The notes under the pieces: generated by a model | What the model saw: only the letters and a program-made list of their open reading frames with translations | Told to the model about the DNA's origin: nothing | The model's database searches: none | In this document: piece by piece, positions 1-13,484 of the stretch | How positions within the stretch are numbered: the first letter of the stretch is position 1 | How the letters are laid out: every line of letters starts with the position of its first letter | Position numbers and translations under genes: made by a program | Source of the DNA: Hermodice carunculata | Taxonomy: Eukaryota; Annelida; Polychaeta; Eunicida; Amphinomidae | Length of the DNA stretch: 64,000 nt | Assembly: GCA_964020975.1 (NCBI GenBank) | Contig: OZ026615.1 | Location: forward strand, 81,807,162 to 81,871,161 | Direction of reading: 5' to 3'

Positions 1-486
1 AAAACAAGGGTACCACAGTCACGGGACCCACCCGTGTCCCTCCCATGCCGACAAATGCTGACAAAAGGCCTGCCAAATTTGGAATCAATTATTCAGATAA
101 AAAATAAAGTTTTAGAGTGTGTTACACATACCACGGATATATTCCTATCGAGACCATTTAAGGGGCTGAATATGTGGGCTTTAATTGGGGAGTTGTCTGT
201 ATGGGGGATCAAATTTAATTAATGATACACAAAAACGTATCTCTAAGTTCATGGGCTTAATGTGAAATGGTGTCCTTACTTTGGTGTTCATGATTGGAAC
301 GCGTCTGCTAGGCATATGGATCGACATTGATACGGTCCTCATACTTTTGGCTACTTCCCAAGTCGATTAAATTCAGTGCTTTCCTGCGGACATGGATATA
401 TCCACTACTCGTTTGGTCATATGTTTCACAGCGAAAAAAAGTGAATTCACAGTAGTAAGCGAGCGTGTCTGTGTATCATAATCGAT

Positions 487-500
487 GGGGGGGGGGGGGG
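487..500 (+). repeat. Poly-G tract (14)
   Basis: A run of 14 G in otherwise ordinary sequence. Apart from this tract nothing is recognised in 1-600; the short frames there carry no known motif. A GACCTTGACCTTGACC triplet repeat lies at about 637-656. Confidence 0.9.
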
Positions 501-741
501 AGGAGAGTTGGTCACTTGGTCTCGAAAATAGTGGAAGGTACTTGTAAGCAAGCGTGTGTGTGTGTCAGTCTGGGGGCTGGGGGCGGTGAGGCTCGGGTTA
601 CATGGCATGCAAAATGATAGATAAACTCCCTGGAGACCTTGACCTTGACCTTGACCGCAATATTCTACGTGCACGTGTTTCCAAATATTATGTATGTGTG
701 CCAAAACAGACATACTGTTTTCCCAGTAATAACTATTTCTA

Positions 742-1848
742 TATGTCTGGGTGCCACCCCAGACATATTGTTTTTCCTCGCGTTCCATGGCACCCAAATT
801 TGTCCGGAGTTTTTTCGCAGACACTTTTATTTCCAAAACCACCAAACTTGCCATGATGACTGACCTACCACTAACATTATGCAAATGAAGGGCAATTAAA
901 CTTTTAAAAGCTCCATATCTTCCAAACTGTTGCAGATAGACACAAACTTTTAACTCACACATGTAGGTTTGAGACATCTGGCAAATCTATTAGCATGCAA
1001 ACAAAAGTTGGTGAATTTCAATGTATGCTAAATTCACAGAATTTTCCAACAATACACAAGTATGCAGGGCTTCTACTGTTGCATTGACCTTCATAATGCT
1101 AGGCAACTATTTTGCATTCATAGTAAATGAGCTTGAACCTGTTTCATAATTAGCCTTCTAGCCATGCATGCAAGGTGTATGATTGGGAAGGTTTGGGTCT
1201 TGTAGCAGATTGGGGGGGGGGGGGAACTCCCAACAACTGTGTAATGAGGTTCTCAATAAAATACAGGGAATCTCTTTCGGTTCATGCAGGAACAGATCCG
1301 CTCCATTCTGCCATATGTACTAGACACGCTATAGTTCCCACTAGTGCTGGACAGAGTAGTCAGTGCGCCATGACTGACACTGGTGTCCAAGCTGGTCTGT
1401 TTTTGCCTGAGGCTATAAATCTGCTTGGCTTATCAGTCCCAGGGGCCCAGGCTGCCGTACTTCTAGACAGAATAAACATGAGCGTACCCTCTGTTAAAAA
1501 TAGACCACATACAGTGCGGGAGTTGGCTGGACCAAAGGGTGTGTGTTAAATCTGTTTATGTAATAAAGGAACTATTAAGACAGTTCCGTCTTGCATGTAC
1601 ACACATCCCCTTGATTATAATATGTAGACACTGTACATGTATATGGCATGTATTATGATGTACTTGAACATGCACTTATACTCATCCATACAACCCAGAA
1701 GGGCTGACCCTGTCGGAAGTGGGCACTTTTCTCTGGTGCCACGGGTGCCTAGTGTAGAGACGTTTCACTGTATACATAAACACTGGTATTGTGTGTCTGA
1801 GAAATTATGCCTGGGTGCCAACCCAGACATTTTATTCTTTCTTGCTTC

Positions 1849-1902
<54 letters not shown>

Positions 1903-2774
1903 CTTTCTTTCTTTTTTCTTTCTTTCTTTCTTTCTTTCTTTTTACGACCAAGTTAGCCCACAGTTTTTCCCAGACACTATTATTCTGAAAACCACCAAAC
2001 TTTCAATGGTGACTGACCTAACAAAAGAAATTGTGAATCTCATTTGGAATAGTCATGATGTTTAAAATTATGTAAATTAGGGACAAGTACAATCTTAAAA
2101 GCTCTTTATCTTCCAAACTATTGCAGACAAACACAAAATTTCATTGTGCATACACAGGTTTGTGACACCTGCCAATATAATGGACAGTATGTCAAAGCTG
2201 TAGAATTTCAAATTATGCTGATTAGGGGCATTGAAAACTTTAAAAGTTGAATGTCTTCAAAACTATAATAAATAGAGGTACCATTCCAACTGAATTTATT
2301 GGTCTGTGACAATGCCGCATCCAATAAACCATGAACAGAAGTTGTAGGATTTTAATTTAGGCAAACTAGGTGATTTTGCAGGATATAAATCTCGAATAGC
2401 TTCAAAACTATTATACATACAGTTGCCATTCCAATTCCAATTTACAGCTATGTGACATAGACAGATCCAATGAACCATGATTAAAAATTGCACCATATCA
2501 ATTTATGCAAATGAGGCAAATACATAACATTAAAATGTTGAATATCTTCAAATCTATCATAGATATTGGTGTCATTCAACTTCCTTTTAAAAGTTTGCGA
2601 CATGGCCACATCCAATAAACCAGGAACAAGAGATATGACATTTAAAGTTATGCAAGTTAGGCTAATACAGAAAATTTATATTATGTTGAACAATTTCAAA
2701 GTGTAACATTTCAAAATGTTCTCATTTCTAAGGCAACCAGACAGATTTGTTGTGAAGCCAATCTTCGTTTCTAG
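742..2774 (+). mobile_element. Helitron-like non-autonomous repeat, composite copy
   Basis: The copy opens with a perfect 10-bp-stem hairpin (TATGTCTGGG, loop, CCCAGACATA at 742-767). It then has CAAATTTGTCCGGAG, a segment with a G13 tract (1155-1545), a second hairpin CTGGGTGCCAACCCAG (about 1811-1826), a TTTC microsatellite (1834-1942), and three core units of about 147 bp (CTTCAAAACTATAATA-like marks near 2253, 2401 and 2546). The 3' end is ACAGATTTGTTGTGAAGCCA...CTAG at 2774, followed by T. It looks like two stacked units of about 1 kb. A Helitron-like identity rests on the 3' stem-loop plus CTAG; no rolling-circle replicase or helicase is present. Confidence 0.55.
1155..1560 (+). repeat. 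About 400-bp repeat segment with poly-G tract (copy 1)
   Basis: This segment is similar to the reverse complement of 32110-32500 and, in part, of 33540-33735: GTATGATTGGGAAGGTTTGG, G13, CCAACAACTGTGTAATGAGG, CAGGGAATCTCTTTCGGTTC, and a GAGTTGGCTGGACCAAAGG end. The 124-codon frame across it is not kept open in the other copies, so it is not called a gene. Confidence 0.7.
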
Positions 2775-3669
2775 TTCTTTCTTTATTTCTTCTTTCTTTC
2801 TTTCTTTACCAGCAAATTTGTCGGCCCTTTTTCTCGGAGACTATTATAGATAGAAACTCCAAACATGGCATAATTATACTTCTATAGATGAAGTCTGGCC
2901 TTTTTATAATGAGAGGTCATGATTTTCAAAATTACGCAAATGAGGGCTAAATAAAGTTTTAAATCTTCAATATCTTGTATAGTATAGTAGATGTGATTCC
3001 AAGTGTATAGGAGTTCGATCATAGAAAGGCAAAAGTTATCTCAAATGTCAAGGTTGTGTCAAAGTCAAAGGTCATGTCAACGTCAAAGGTCAATTTAAGG
3101 CCAAATCATTTTAAAGGTTAAAGTTCACTTCAGGTAAAGGTCATCTCAAGGTCAAAGGCCACTTTTGATGGTGGCTGTCCAATGCACACATTGTCAAGTT
3201 CATTGCCACATAAATTAGCCATAAATCCATTGCACCATTGGAGAGTCAATCTTGAAGAGGGGTCATAATATCCACAATTATGCAAATTAGGGCAAATTAA
3301 AGTTTTAAACCCCAATATCCAATAGATAGTAATAGATATAATTCCAAAGGATATGTTGTCAGCGATGATCAAATCAAAGCTTTAAACCCCAATATCTAAT
3401 AAACTGTAATAGATATAATTCCAAGGGATATGTTGTCAACGATGGTCAAGGTAAGAAGCGTTTGGAGCTCAAGGGCATTGCAAGGTCATGGGTCAATTGT
3501 TTGTGGGTAAATGTCAGTGTGAAGGTCAGCAATCAATTTTGGTAAAGGTCGTATTCAAGGTCAAAGGTTCCAGCAATGTCAAAGGTTGTTTTGAGGTTTG
3601 TAGCATTTAATATTTAAAACTTTAAAGGCATACAGACAGCTTTGCTTTGAAGCAAATCTTCTTTTCTAG
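2775..3669 (+). mobile_element. Helitron-like non-autonomous repeat, directly abutting the previous one
   Basis: The repeat begins immediately after the CTAG of the preceding copy with TCTTTC repeats, then CCAGCAAATTTGTCGG and core units rich in AAAGGTCAA motifs (3040-3160 and 3440-3600). It ends with the stem-loop TTTGCTTTGAAGCAAA and CTAG at 3666-3669. Head-to-tail stacking without spacer is known for Helitrons. Confidence 0.55.
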
Positions 3670-6600
3670 CATTTCCAGTGTTTTGCTTCAAGGTGAGGTC
3701 ACATTGCTATATTTTTATTGAAAAATAATACGTTTTTCATCCATATTGTGCATATTCTAGTCTAACGTGCCATTTTGTGATCTGAAATCAAGCATTTATT
3801 TTTGCGTTTTTCCCTTTTGTTTCAAGCAGGTCAACGTTCCAGGCTGGCAGCATGATCTGCTTGGTAAAACCTCTACACATGGTGAAAAATAGGGGTTATG
3901 TATTTTGAATGCCGATTATTATCCAATTTGTCAAAAGAAATGAAATCTAGGGAAGGTGAAATTTACATCATTACTTATCTAATGGTACCTATAACATTGG
4001 AAACGAAGTTGACGGGTAGAATTATCTTCAGTACTTCAGTTGTACTTTGTTCACATCTATTTTTCATTGTATTAGCTACTGAGATACAGTTGTGTTCTTG
4101 AAGAACGTGTGAAGTTTTAAAATCTACAAGAGAAAAAGATATGCAAGGATAAGGGTGAAATCAATGTAAAATGTCCATGATAGCATGATGTTGTTTGCCG
4201 TCTGGATACACTGTTTCTAGCAACCATGGACATCAACTCATGGAGAAAATGGCATTCTAGTTACTCTCAACATTGACGAATAACTTTTCCTCTCACCTAT
4301 CAGAAATCCTATTGAAATATTACCGACGAACTGTTGCCGCCAAACGGCTACTCTGTATTGCCTATACTGTGCCCTGTAGCTTGAGCACGTGACATATGAT
4401 CCATGCCACATGTTGCCAATAAAGACAATACATGGTGGATCATGGGGGCCAACCTGAAGTTCCATTTTTGTATCATAATAAGGAGATAAAAAGTCGTAAC
4501 AACGGCACAAAATCTCGTAAATGCGACATGATAAGCCATATCTAGGAGATAAAAGTGGTAAGTTTGAAACAAAAAGTTGCAATCAGGCAAAAATATCGTA
4601 ATAAAGAAATAAAACAATGTTGTTGCCACATAATATTGACTATGACAACGACATATCTTTCTGCGAAGATGCAGACGATTTTTAAATTCAAAAATTTCAA
4701 ATAAAAAATATGATCTTGCATGGGGCTGTTGGTGTAAGTTCTCCCTTGAAAGATGTAGTTGAAGCTCTATAAATCAGCCTGCCTTCATGATGTATACAGC
4801 ACGCTGGCCTCCAGCAGGGTCCTTTTGTACAAATTCCCAGCTGCTGAATGTGCCAATAAGAGGTCACTTTCACTAATGCTGCTGTAAATCAAACCAATCA
4901 AATGACACCAACTTCAAAGTTGCATCAAAGTAAGATTTGACTACATTCTCAAGCACCTTGTCCAACTACAGCCCCGACTCGAGCCCTCCGCCCCCGCACA
5001 CTGGACCTCATGTACCCCAAAGGATTACAACATATTATAAGGTCAATGTAAACGTGCTGTCAAGATTTAAAAATACAAAACAGTAACTGCAGATAAAATA
5101 ACGGTGGTCTCGCAGATGCTATGCCTGATTACAAGCACCAAACACGCCCTCAATCAAGCTGTCGGTCTATCACATAAAAGGAACAGGGTATTTTACTCAG
5201 GGTTTGTCTGTGGCTTGTAGCCTTTTTTTGCGAACCTGTATGCATTTACGACGAATGTTGCTTTATTCAGTCATATGACTGGCACACCACGCAATTTAAT
5301 TACATTGCTGCACACACCAATAATTCAGAAACTGTGGGCGACATGTTTGCACAAGGTACACCCAGGTCACATACTTGGCTACCTGGTTACCCGGGTAATG
5401 GCAACTGGTCACGTAGCCACTGGACTTTCACTTATGATGTTCATTACCAAACACATTTTAATCAATGGTATAAGGATATGCAGGTCTGATGTGATATATG
5501 TATGGGTTGAAGTAGAGCGTGAACCTTGTTCCTGCAAGCCTGTAATATCCTTTCGGTAGAAATTCTACTGGGAATAATCTGAATCATATCAGCAGAGCAG
5601 TACAGAAAAAAAGGTGTTTTTAACTTTTGTGTAATCCAAAAGGTGGTTCATTCAGCCTATCGATAGAAGTACTGGAAGTCTGTAACGCGTCAAGTGACGC
5701 GTCAGAAGGATGTACGACAACTGATTGTGATACACTTAGATTATGGGCTACTTCTCACAAGTATCGTAATGACAGGTCCCTTCTGCCTGTTACTTGTAAA
5801 TAGTGTGCAAAAAGTCACTTGTGGAGTTTTGTGTTTCCTGATTCATTTCGTTTAAATTTTGAAGCGAAACTGGAGACAAATAATGGTGATGGGTGTCTAT
5901 TTATGATGTAGAGTGTTGTGAGTGAGGGGTGTAGTCATTTACTTTTTTAAAGAGTGCTGAATGGCATATTAAATTAAGAAACGTGGCTGATTATGGTCAC
6001 TGAATGGTACATTAACATAATGTTGTAGTTTTAACCCTGAAGAGCTGCGTTATCTGAACACTGCCCGATATACAATCACATGAAACGTCAATATCGTCCA
6101 GTGCTATACTCCATGCAGCAAGCGGCACTTTTCTTTTGTATTTAATTCGTTTCTTTTTCTTTTTGCTTGTTTTCTTTTTTGTTCACACATTATAATATCT
6201 TTTCCGAGAACGAAACTGAACAACGTTGATACTGGAAATGCTCTTGCAGTGCAGTTGTTTGAATGCCCTTACGGACGGTATAATGCTAGGTTTAATATCA
6301 CAACCCTTGCATCTTGTTCTTTATCGTATAATGCGTCATTTGCATAGTAAAGGAACCCAAGTTAAGATACAATATACAGTCCTGTCACTCGGAAACACAG
6401 AAGTTAATGAAGAAAAGGTCAAAATATAACTGAAAATCTAAAATAAAAATACACACCATTCATTCATGCTTCCATGCATTCTTTAACTTAATTTGCATGA
6501 CAGTTTTGAAAACAGGAGAGCCAATAGACAGAAATAATTTTTTTTTTCAAATTTTGTGTACCTTACTCGAGGCTTTGTGAGCTGGACATTTTCCTGTTTG

Positions 6601-7329
6601 TCTTTATTTGGGCGAGAGCGATATCCAAAGGCCACATTGCATATTCCAAAGTGGCTGCATGAAAGAAAAGTGTATGATTTGAAGAGATCGTCTGCAAAGT
6701 TTGTTTTGGAAACTGCCTAATATGCAAATCATTTTCATAGCTGTAGCATGTATAGCGATACCACGATAAAACTGAATTTAATAAGAGTCTAAAATGTTTG
6801 TGCTGTTGGACAGTCTTGATTTTTTTCCTTCCTGTGTGACCGACATTTCCCCTGCTGTTATCTCTTTTTCTTTCCAGTATTGAATGTCAGGAGCCACTCA
6901 ACAAACCGTCAAAAATAGAAAGCAAATCTGGCTTCATTTCATCTGAAGCAGTTACACCTTCCTTAACCATGACACAATGAAAAGTACCGCCAGCAAAAAG
7001 ACGCAAAAGTATGTGTCATGTCACAAATATCATTTATGCAAACATGAAAAAGATGAGAGCAAAGTATTGACCAGTATGGTACGCCAGCTTCGATGAACCC
7101 TCAACTTGACCTTTGCCCTTTAATTACAAATCTTTGAATTCGATATTGAAGACATTTTGAAAACAGGCAAGGAGTTGTCCCGTACGTTGGCCGGCTAGTT
7201 CAACAGACCTGCGTGGTAAACCATATCACATACCCTAGGTATATGCCACTAAAAACATCTTTTTGTTTCTCCAGCGTCTCACAAAATTGCATTGCGTCTG
7301 ATTGGATCAGGAGTTGAATAAACTGCTAA
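3670..7329. other. No supported gene (3.7 kb)
   Basis: Ordinary AT-rich sequence. Frames of 67-114 codons (such as 4582-4238 on the minus strand) have no known motif. Near 4480-4600 a degenerate word like GGAGATAAAARGTSGTAA recurs two or three times. GTAACGCGTCAAGTGACGCGTC near 5682 contains a small direct repeat. Confidence 0.6.
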
Positions 7330-7905
7330 GATTTGAACTTTTCTAGTGCCCCTGAGTAGCATAGATTAAAATTCTACAACTTTCGTTTTTGTTTTGTTTT
7401 GTTTTTTTGTTTGTTTGTTTGTTTGTTTGTTTGTTTTTTTTTTTTTTTTTTTTGTTTTTTGTTTTTTTTTTTTGTTTGTTTGTTTGTTCTTGTTTGTTGT
7501 TTTTTTTTTTTTTTTTTTTAATGCACCTACACCAAAAATCTATAAATTTAAGTTGAAATGGCACTTAATAGTTTGAAAATTATTCAACATCTTAACTTCT
7601 CAAGTGCCCTGATTAGCATTTACTAAAATCTTACAACTTGTGTTTGTGGTTCATAGGATGCGCCTGCGGCACAAAACTATAAATTGAAGTTGGAATAGCA
7701 TCCATAATATTTTTAAAGATATTCAAGATTTAAAATCTACAAATGACCCCAATTTGCATAATTTTCACAATGTTCACTCCTCGTAATAAAAAAGGCAAGG
7801 CTGTGTATGGTGGAATAAACAAGCTAATTTGAAGTTTGTAAGTATATTAGTGTTCAAATGAAATGTCGGACAAATTGCTAGCAAAAAAAAGAGGAAGATT
7901 TCCAG
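7330..7905 (-). mobile_element. Helitron-like repeat, partial copy with T/G-rich tract
   Basis: Core sequence of the family in reverse orientation (CTTCTCAAGTGCCCTGATTA, TTCATAGGATGCGCCTGC) surrounds a T/G-rich simple tract at 7383-7519. It ends near 7870 with AAATGTCGGACAAATTGCTA, the 5'-side sequence of the family. It touches the next copy, whose CTAG end is at 7908. Confidence 0.45.
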
Positions 7906-7907
7906 TA

Positions 7908-8940
7908 CTAGAAATGAAGATTTGCTTCTTACCAAATCTGTCTGTGCACCTTCAAAAGTTGTAAATATTGAATGCTACAACTTTTGTCCTTTAGTACTTC
8001 ACATTTCATTGAGCTTATGGCTGGATGAAATTTTCAAAGTCCAAATGATCTTTACTTTTTACCTTTAGAGGCCACATGTAAATTACAAAAAATAAACAGT
8101 GTTACAATACCTACAAGGTAAGCCCCACATGAACCAAATCAGATTAAAATTGACCAAGTTATGGCTTGAAGAAATTTTTAAAGGGCCAAATGACCTTAAC
8201 ATTTGACCTTTAGAGGTCACATGTTCCTATAAAAAATATGCAGTGTTGTAATACCTTCCATTTGAGCCCAACATGATTAGAATTTGATGGTAATTGGCTG
8301 AGTTATGAGTGGATGGAAATTTCAAAGATCCAAATGACCTTGGTCTCTGACCTTTAGTTGTCATACGTGATAACAGAAATGTGTAGTGTTATACTAGCTA
8401 CAATTTGAGTCCAACATGATCAAAATTGGATAAAAATTGACCGAGTTATGGCTAGATTAAAATTACAAAGGGCCAAATGACCTTGACCTTTGCCCTTTGG
8501 AGGTCGCATGTAAATTATCAAAATATGCAGTGTTACAATAGCTAGAATTTGGGTCCAACATGATCAAAATTCTATTCAAATTAACAAAGTAATGGCAGGA
8601 TGAAAATTTGAAAGGTCCAAATGACCCCCACCATCGAAAGTGGCCTTTCACCTTGCAATGACCTTTAACCTTGAAATGACCTGTTACTGAAGTGACCTTT
8701 GTCGTTTGACCTTTAAAATGATATTTCGATCTTAAATTGATATTTGACCTTGACATGACCTTTGACCTTGCCATGATCTTGATTTTTGAGGTGGCCTTTG
8801 CCTTGCTATGATCAAACACCTATACAGTCAGAACCACAGTATATAAGATGTTGAAGATTGAAACTTTGATAAGCATGATTTGAATAATTTTGAAAATCAT
8901 GATCTAATTATTAAAAGGCACACTCTGTGGGCATTGACTG
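7908..8940 (-). mobile_element. Helitron-like repeat with 144-bp tandem core
   Basis: The 3' end (minus strand) is the stem-loop GAAGCAAATCTTC plus CTAG at 7911-7908, followed by T. The core is a clear tandem array: the GTTATGGCT-like landmark recurs at 8017, 8161, 8305, 8448 and 8592, a 144-bp pitch. A TGACCTTTGACCT block lies near 8690-8790, then the 5'-side sequence. No hairpin or TTTC tract is seen at its far end, so the copy is 5'-truncated. Confidence 0.6.
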
Positions 8941-8949
8941 ATTTGCCTA

Positions 8950-9191
8950 CATTTACGTTTTTTTTCCGAAAAAATATTAAAAATAGAGGTGTCAATCCAA
9001 CATCAATTTTTAGGCTTGTGTTATAAGTGCATCTAACGCAATGAAAGTGAAAGATACAAAATGTTAATATTTGCTAATAAGACATATCACCAAACTTAGA
9101 ATGTTTAACATCTTAAAACATATTGTAGGTGAAATTGTCATTAACAATATCAATTCATTGGTCTGTGGCATAGCTGGGTCCAATGAAATGA
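8950..9191 (+). repeat. Partial core repeat of the Helitron-like family
   Basis: ATAGAGGTGTCAATCCAAC, TGGTCTGTGGCATAGC and TCCAATGAAATG match the plus-oriented 147-bp core units seen at 2.25-2.7 kb. Neither end is preserved. Confidence 0.45.
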
Positions 9192-9523
9192 CTAGAAAAG
9201 TAGATTTTCTACAAAGCAAATCTGTGTTCCTTCACAAGTTGTAGATATGACTAGATGAAAATTTCCAAGGTCAACAATAATACCTTCAATCTGAGCCCGA
9301 CGTGACTGAATTTGGATACAATTGACCAAGTTATGGCTAGATGAAAATTTTAGAGGCCCAAATGACCTTGTCCTTTGACTTTTCGAGGTCAAATGTAAAT
9401 TACAAAAAATCGCAGTGTTGCGATATCTATAAGTTAGGTCATCATGCTTAAAAATGGATGAAAATTGACTAAGTTGTGGCTAAATGAAATTTTAGAAGGT
9501 CCAAATGACCATGACCTCTGAAT

Positions 9524-9807
9524 TGTCAGGACTGAAGGGGTTAACCAGTGAGGTGACTATCGTGGGAACAAGAGCTTGGCCATTGAACTGACCGTCCACA
9601 AGCACTCTGTATATGTGAACCATATGTGAACTCATTACACTTTACCTTCTGTATATTCTGTATAATAAAATCAGTTCAGTTGACGATCTAGTTTTGACAA
9701 CACATGTGTCCAGATCTTTCTTGCATCGCTGCCTATATCGTACAAAGGTTATACAGTTCTGTCATTTGGTTTATGCGAACAATTCTCTTGTCACACAAAT
9801 AGCGGCA
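9524..9807 (+). repeat. 5' LTR of the BEL/Pao fossil
   Basis: This repeat of about 284 bp is similar along its length to 12519-12808. The end is placed at GCGGCA by comparison of the two copies and could be off by some bases. Confidence 0.75.
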
Positions 9808-12518
9808 TTGGTACCGTGATCAGAAACTTGAGTGGTTGGGAGCCAAAAGGAAAGCCTCCTTAACTCAAATTGGTAAACTACAGTTGAAGTCAACAGCCGC
9901 CATGGCACATGGCAAAGAAGACATGGACTGAGTCCCCTCAACTACAGAAAACTTGAAAACAAAGCTAATCCTGCAACAAGATCTGGATGAGAAACTTCAA
10001 GAGATAACTCCACTGGCAAAAATGCAACAGTATACAGAAACTGCGGATGACTATTTAACTGGTGTAAAGGAGCAAGTGACAAATGTGAACAGTTTCTCAT
10101 CAGAAATAAACATACAGATAACCACAACACCATTTTTTCAGCAGCCAGTGTTAGCTAAGGACAATCAACACAGTCACATGTGCCAAAGAAACGGCTCAGT
10201 CTACCAAAACTCACCATTCATATATTTATTTGGACAATAACAAATTGCAAATGTTTTTGATGCGTTCATTTCAGCGATTGACAGTAATGATCAGATGGAC
10301 AATGTTCAAAAGTTTCAGTACCTTCAAGCCCAGCTCAAGGACAAGGCCAAGAAAACCATCGTAGGATTGACACTCACAAGTGTGAACTGTGTAAATGCAT
10401 TAGAACTTTTGATGAAACATTCTGGACAGACACAGGAACAAGTGTCAGCCTACATGCAAGCCTTGTGGGACTTATCCCAACCAAATAACAATATTGTAAG
10501 TCTACGGAGCTTTCACAACACAATAGAGTCATAGATTCGAGAATTACAAACTTTAAGAAAATCTGAGGATATCTGTGGTGACCTATTGATACCTTTGCTA
10601 CTTGACAAACTGCCTAGCAATATCCGAGTGCAAATTTCACATGAACATGGTGACAAGGCATGGAATTTATCTCAATTACAAAAAGCAATCTTAGCTGCAA
10701 TCGAAGCTCTAGAAGCTGATGATCCAACGCAGGAACCAAAACTACAAGCTGCTACCACATTTTTCACAAACTCCCATGCCAAAAGAGGAGAAAAGAAGCC
10801 ATTCAAACCGGCACCATCTGCTTCCTGCATGTCCAACACACACAAACCAATGGAATGTCAGATAATACCAGATTATGAGATACTTCTGCAAGTGGTAAAC
10901 AGGAACAAGCTATGCTTTAATTGTCTGTGAAATCACAAAGTTTCTGCTTGCAAGGGTGTTGCCGTGACTGCAGCAAAATCACCAGACTTTGTTATGAAAC
11001 CGGGCGCTTAACAGTGACAGCCTGCTGATGGCACCACAAAACACAACGAGGAGACAAATATAAAACAGTTTCAAGGAAAAGAACCAACTGCTAACACACA
11101 TAACAACAGAAGTTGTGATGTTGTCAAAATGGCTAGAGCCTAGGTGCTGTTGGATACCTGAAGAATTACATCTAACATATTGTTACATGATGGAGTGCAG
11201 TGATCATTCATAACTACAAGTGCGACCAAAAACTAAACCCACCATGCACAAAGACTGAGGACATTTCACTCACTACATTTGCGTCAAAAACTAACAGGAG
11301 TCCAGTCATTCAAACTTGGATATATCAACATATAAGCAGTACATAGGCCACTACTTGATATTCAAGCTTTGATCATACCATGAATAACTACTTCCATGAT
11401 AAACCATGTGGACTTAAAGACATTAATTCTGCCATACCTTCCAAACCATGAAACGTGTTCCATGGTTTGGAAGATTCTAAGACTCATGGGCTCAACAAAA
11501 ATATGCTTGAAAAAGACACTTGGACAAGCATTTGTGGCATTCAAAGAACTGGAAGCTATCTTGTGAGAAATCGAAGCTATCCTAAATGATAGACTGCTGA
11601 CATATGTGTCTGGGGACTTGAATGAGGCAACACCATTGACATCTTCAACACTGATGCATGGTGGAAGGATTACCACACTACCTCATCAACAATTTGACAA
11701 CAATGAACCTACTTCTACAAACCAAATGTTGAAAGACGAGAAACAAGACTTTTTGAGCTACAAAACCGATTTTGGAGACAATGGGCTTAGTAGTACTTAC
11801 CCGCACTGCAGGACATTACAAATGATCGAGAAAAATATTATAAAATAAGACACATCGTAGTCATACATGCGGAAACTAATAGACTGAAATGCAATCTTGC
11901 CATAATACTACGACTAAATTATGGCGAAAACAGACTTGTACATTCTGTGGAGATCAAAACAAAACATGGATATACAAAGAGACTCATTACGAAATTGTAC
12001 CCGGTGGAAGTGTGGGCAAAACGTGCGTCTTTTCCACAGGACGATGAGCATTCGAATGCGGTTACTACTACTACTACGCCAAGTGTGAAATAAACATACG
12101 CCTCGGCAGGCAGCCGCAATAGCGAGAGATGGAATCAAGGGATGTTACATGAAATCTAGTGAAAATATAGTGACCATAGAACGACGTAAAGTAAGCTGTT
12201 TTATTGATCTACTTTGTGAACATTTGAGGACGAAAAGGAATGTTTCGACGCTCTCAATTGTTTATCTAATCGACTAGTACCTATGGTATTTCATAAGCTT
12301 GAGCATTCTAATCTTAGGAAAATGCATGATTTTCTGCTTATAATTACTACTTTTGAGAAGTTCAAATCTTCATATGGACACTGGCAATTGCATTATGGAG
12401 TGACACTATTTCTGAACATTATGGTGTGTAACATTTGCTAACTTCTAATGAAGTTACTGGTTACAGTATGTATTTAAAGTGACATGTTTCTCTGTTTTTC
12501 TCTCCTCTCCTCCCTGAC

Positions 12519-12808
12519 TGTCAGGACTGAAGGGTTTAATCAGTGACGTGACTATCTTCCTGGGAACTAGAGCTTGGCCATGGAACTGGCTGCCCACAAG
12601 CACCCTGTACATGTAAACTAAATGTGAACTCATTACACATTACACTCTGTATATTTCTGTATAAAAAAATCAGTTCAGTCAATGATCTAGTTTAGAAAAC
12701 ACAAGTGTCCAGATCTTGTCCTTAAATCATTGCATACATTGCAGCAAGGTTATACAGTTTTGTCATTTAGCATATGGGAACAATTCTCAGGTCACAGAAA
12801 AAGCGACA
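12519..12808 (+). repeat. 3' LTR of the BEL/Pao fossil
   Basis: This repeat of about 290 bp is the partner of 9524-9807. Directly after it the host repeat resumes with TTTAGAGGTGATAAATAAC, which matches the continuation expected in the core units of the surrounding family. Confidence 0.75.
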
Positions 12809-13452
12809 TGAACTTTAGAGGTGATAAATAACTTACAAAAATATACAGTTTTACAATATCTACAGGTTAAGCCCAACATGATTTTCAAAAGTCCAAATGA
12901 CCTCGACCTCTAAACTTAAGACTTCACACATAGCTTACAAAAATATAAAGTATTACAATATTTAATTTAACCAAACATGAACCAAATCAGATGAAAATTG
13001 ACAAAAAGTCATGGCTAGATGAAACGTTCAAAGGTCCAAATGACCTTGACCTTTAGAGGTTACATGTTGTTAACAAATATATGTAGTGTTGCAATACTTA
13101 TAATTTGGGTCCAATGGTCAAAATTGGATGGAAATTGACAGAGTTATACCTGGATGAAAATTTCAAAGGTCCAAATAGCCTTGGCCCTTCACCTTTAGAG
13201 GTCAAATGTAAATTACATAAATGGGCAGTGTTAGAAACCTATAAATTGGATTGAATACCAACACCTATTATATTTTGAAGATATTCAAGATTTAAAATTT
13301 CAAATGCCCCTAACTTGCATAATTTTCAACATAATTATTTTTTCCTCTTTAATAAAAGGCACACATTCATATATAGACCCATAATCATGGTAAGTTTGAA
13401 GTTTAAGAGTGTAAGAGTGTTCGGGAAAACTGGCCAACAAAATTTGGTAGTA

Positions 13453-13484
<32 letters not shown>

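Larger units (their letters stand above)
9524..12808 (+). mobile_element. BEL/Pao LTR retrotransposon fossil, broken
   Basis: The element is bounded by two long terminal repeats (9524-9807 and 12519-12808) that both begin TGTCAGGACTGAAGG and end CA, with a near-identical 5-bp flank (TGAAT before, TGAAC after). Family assignment comes from BEL/Pao-type parts in order: a gag-like region (about 10.25-10.95 kb, with LPSNIRVQISHEHGDKAWNL and a CFNC knuckle), a weak aspartic-protease-like region (about 11.1-11.35 kb) and an integrase C-terminal region (about 11.45-11.72 kb, with EAILNDRLLTYVSGD). No reverse transcriptase was recognised. By eye the two LTRs differ at roughly one site in six, so the insertion is old. 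The element is clearly broken, with many breaks (well over five). It interrupts a Helitron-like repeat, whose sequence resumes on the far side. Confidence 0.85.

Noticed and set aside
447-977. 176-codon minus-strand frame
   Set aside because: It runs through a poly-G tract and the 5' part of a Helitron-like repeat, has no domain, and is not kept open in other copies.
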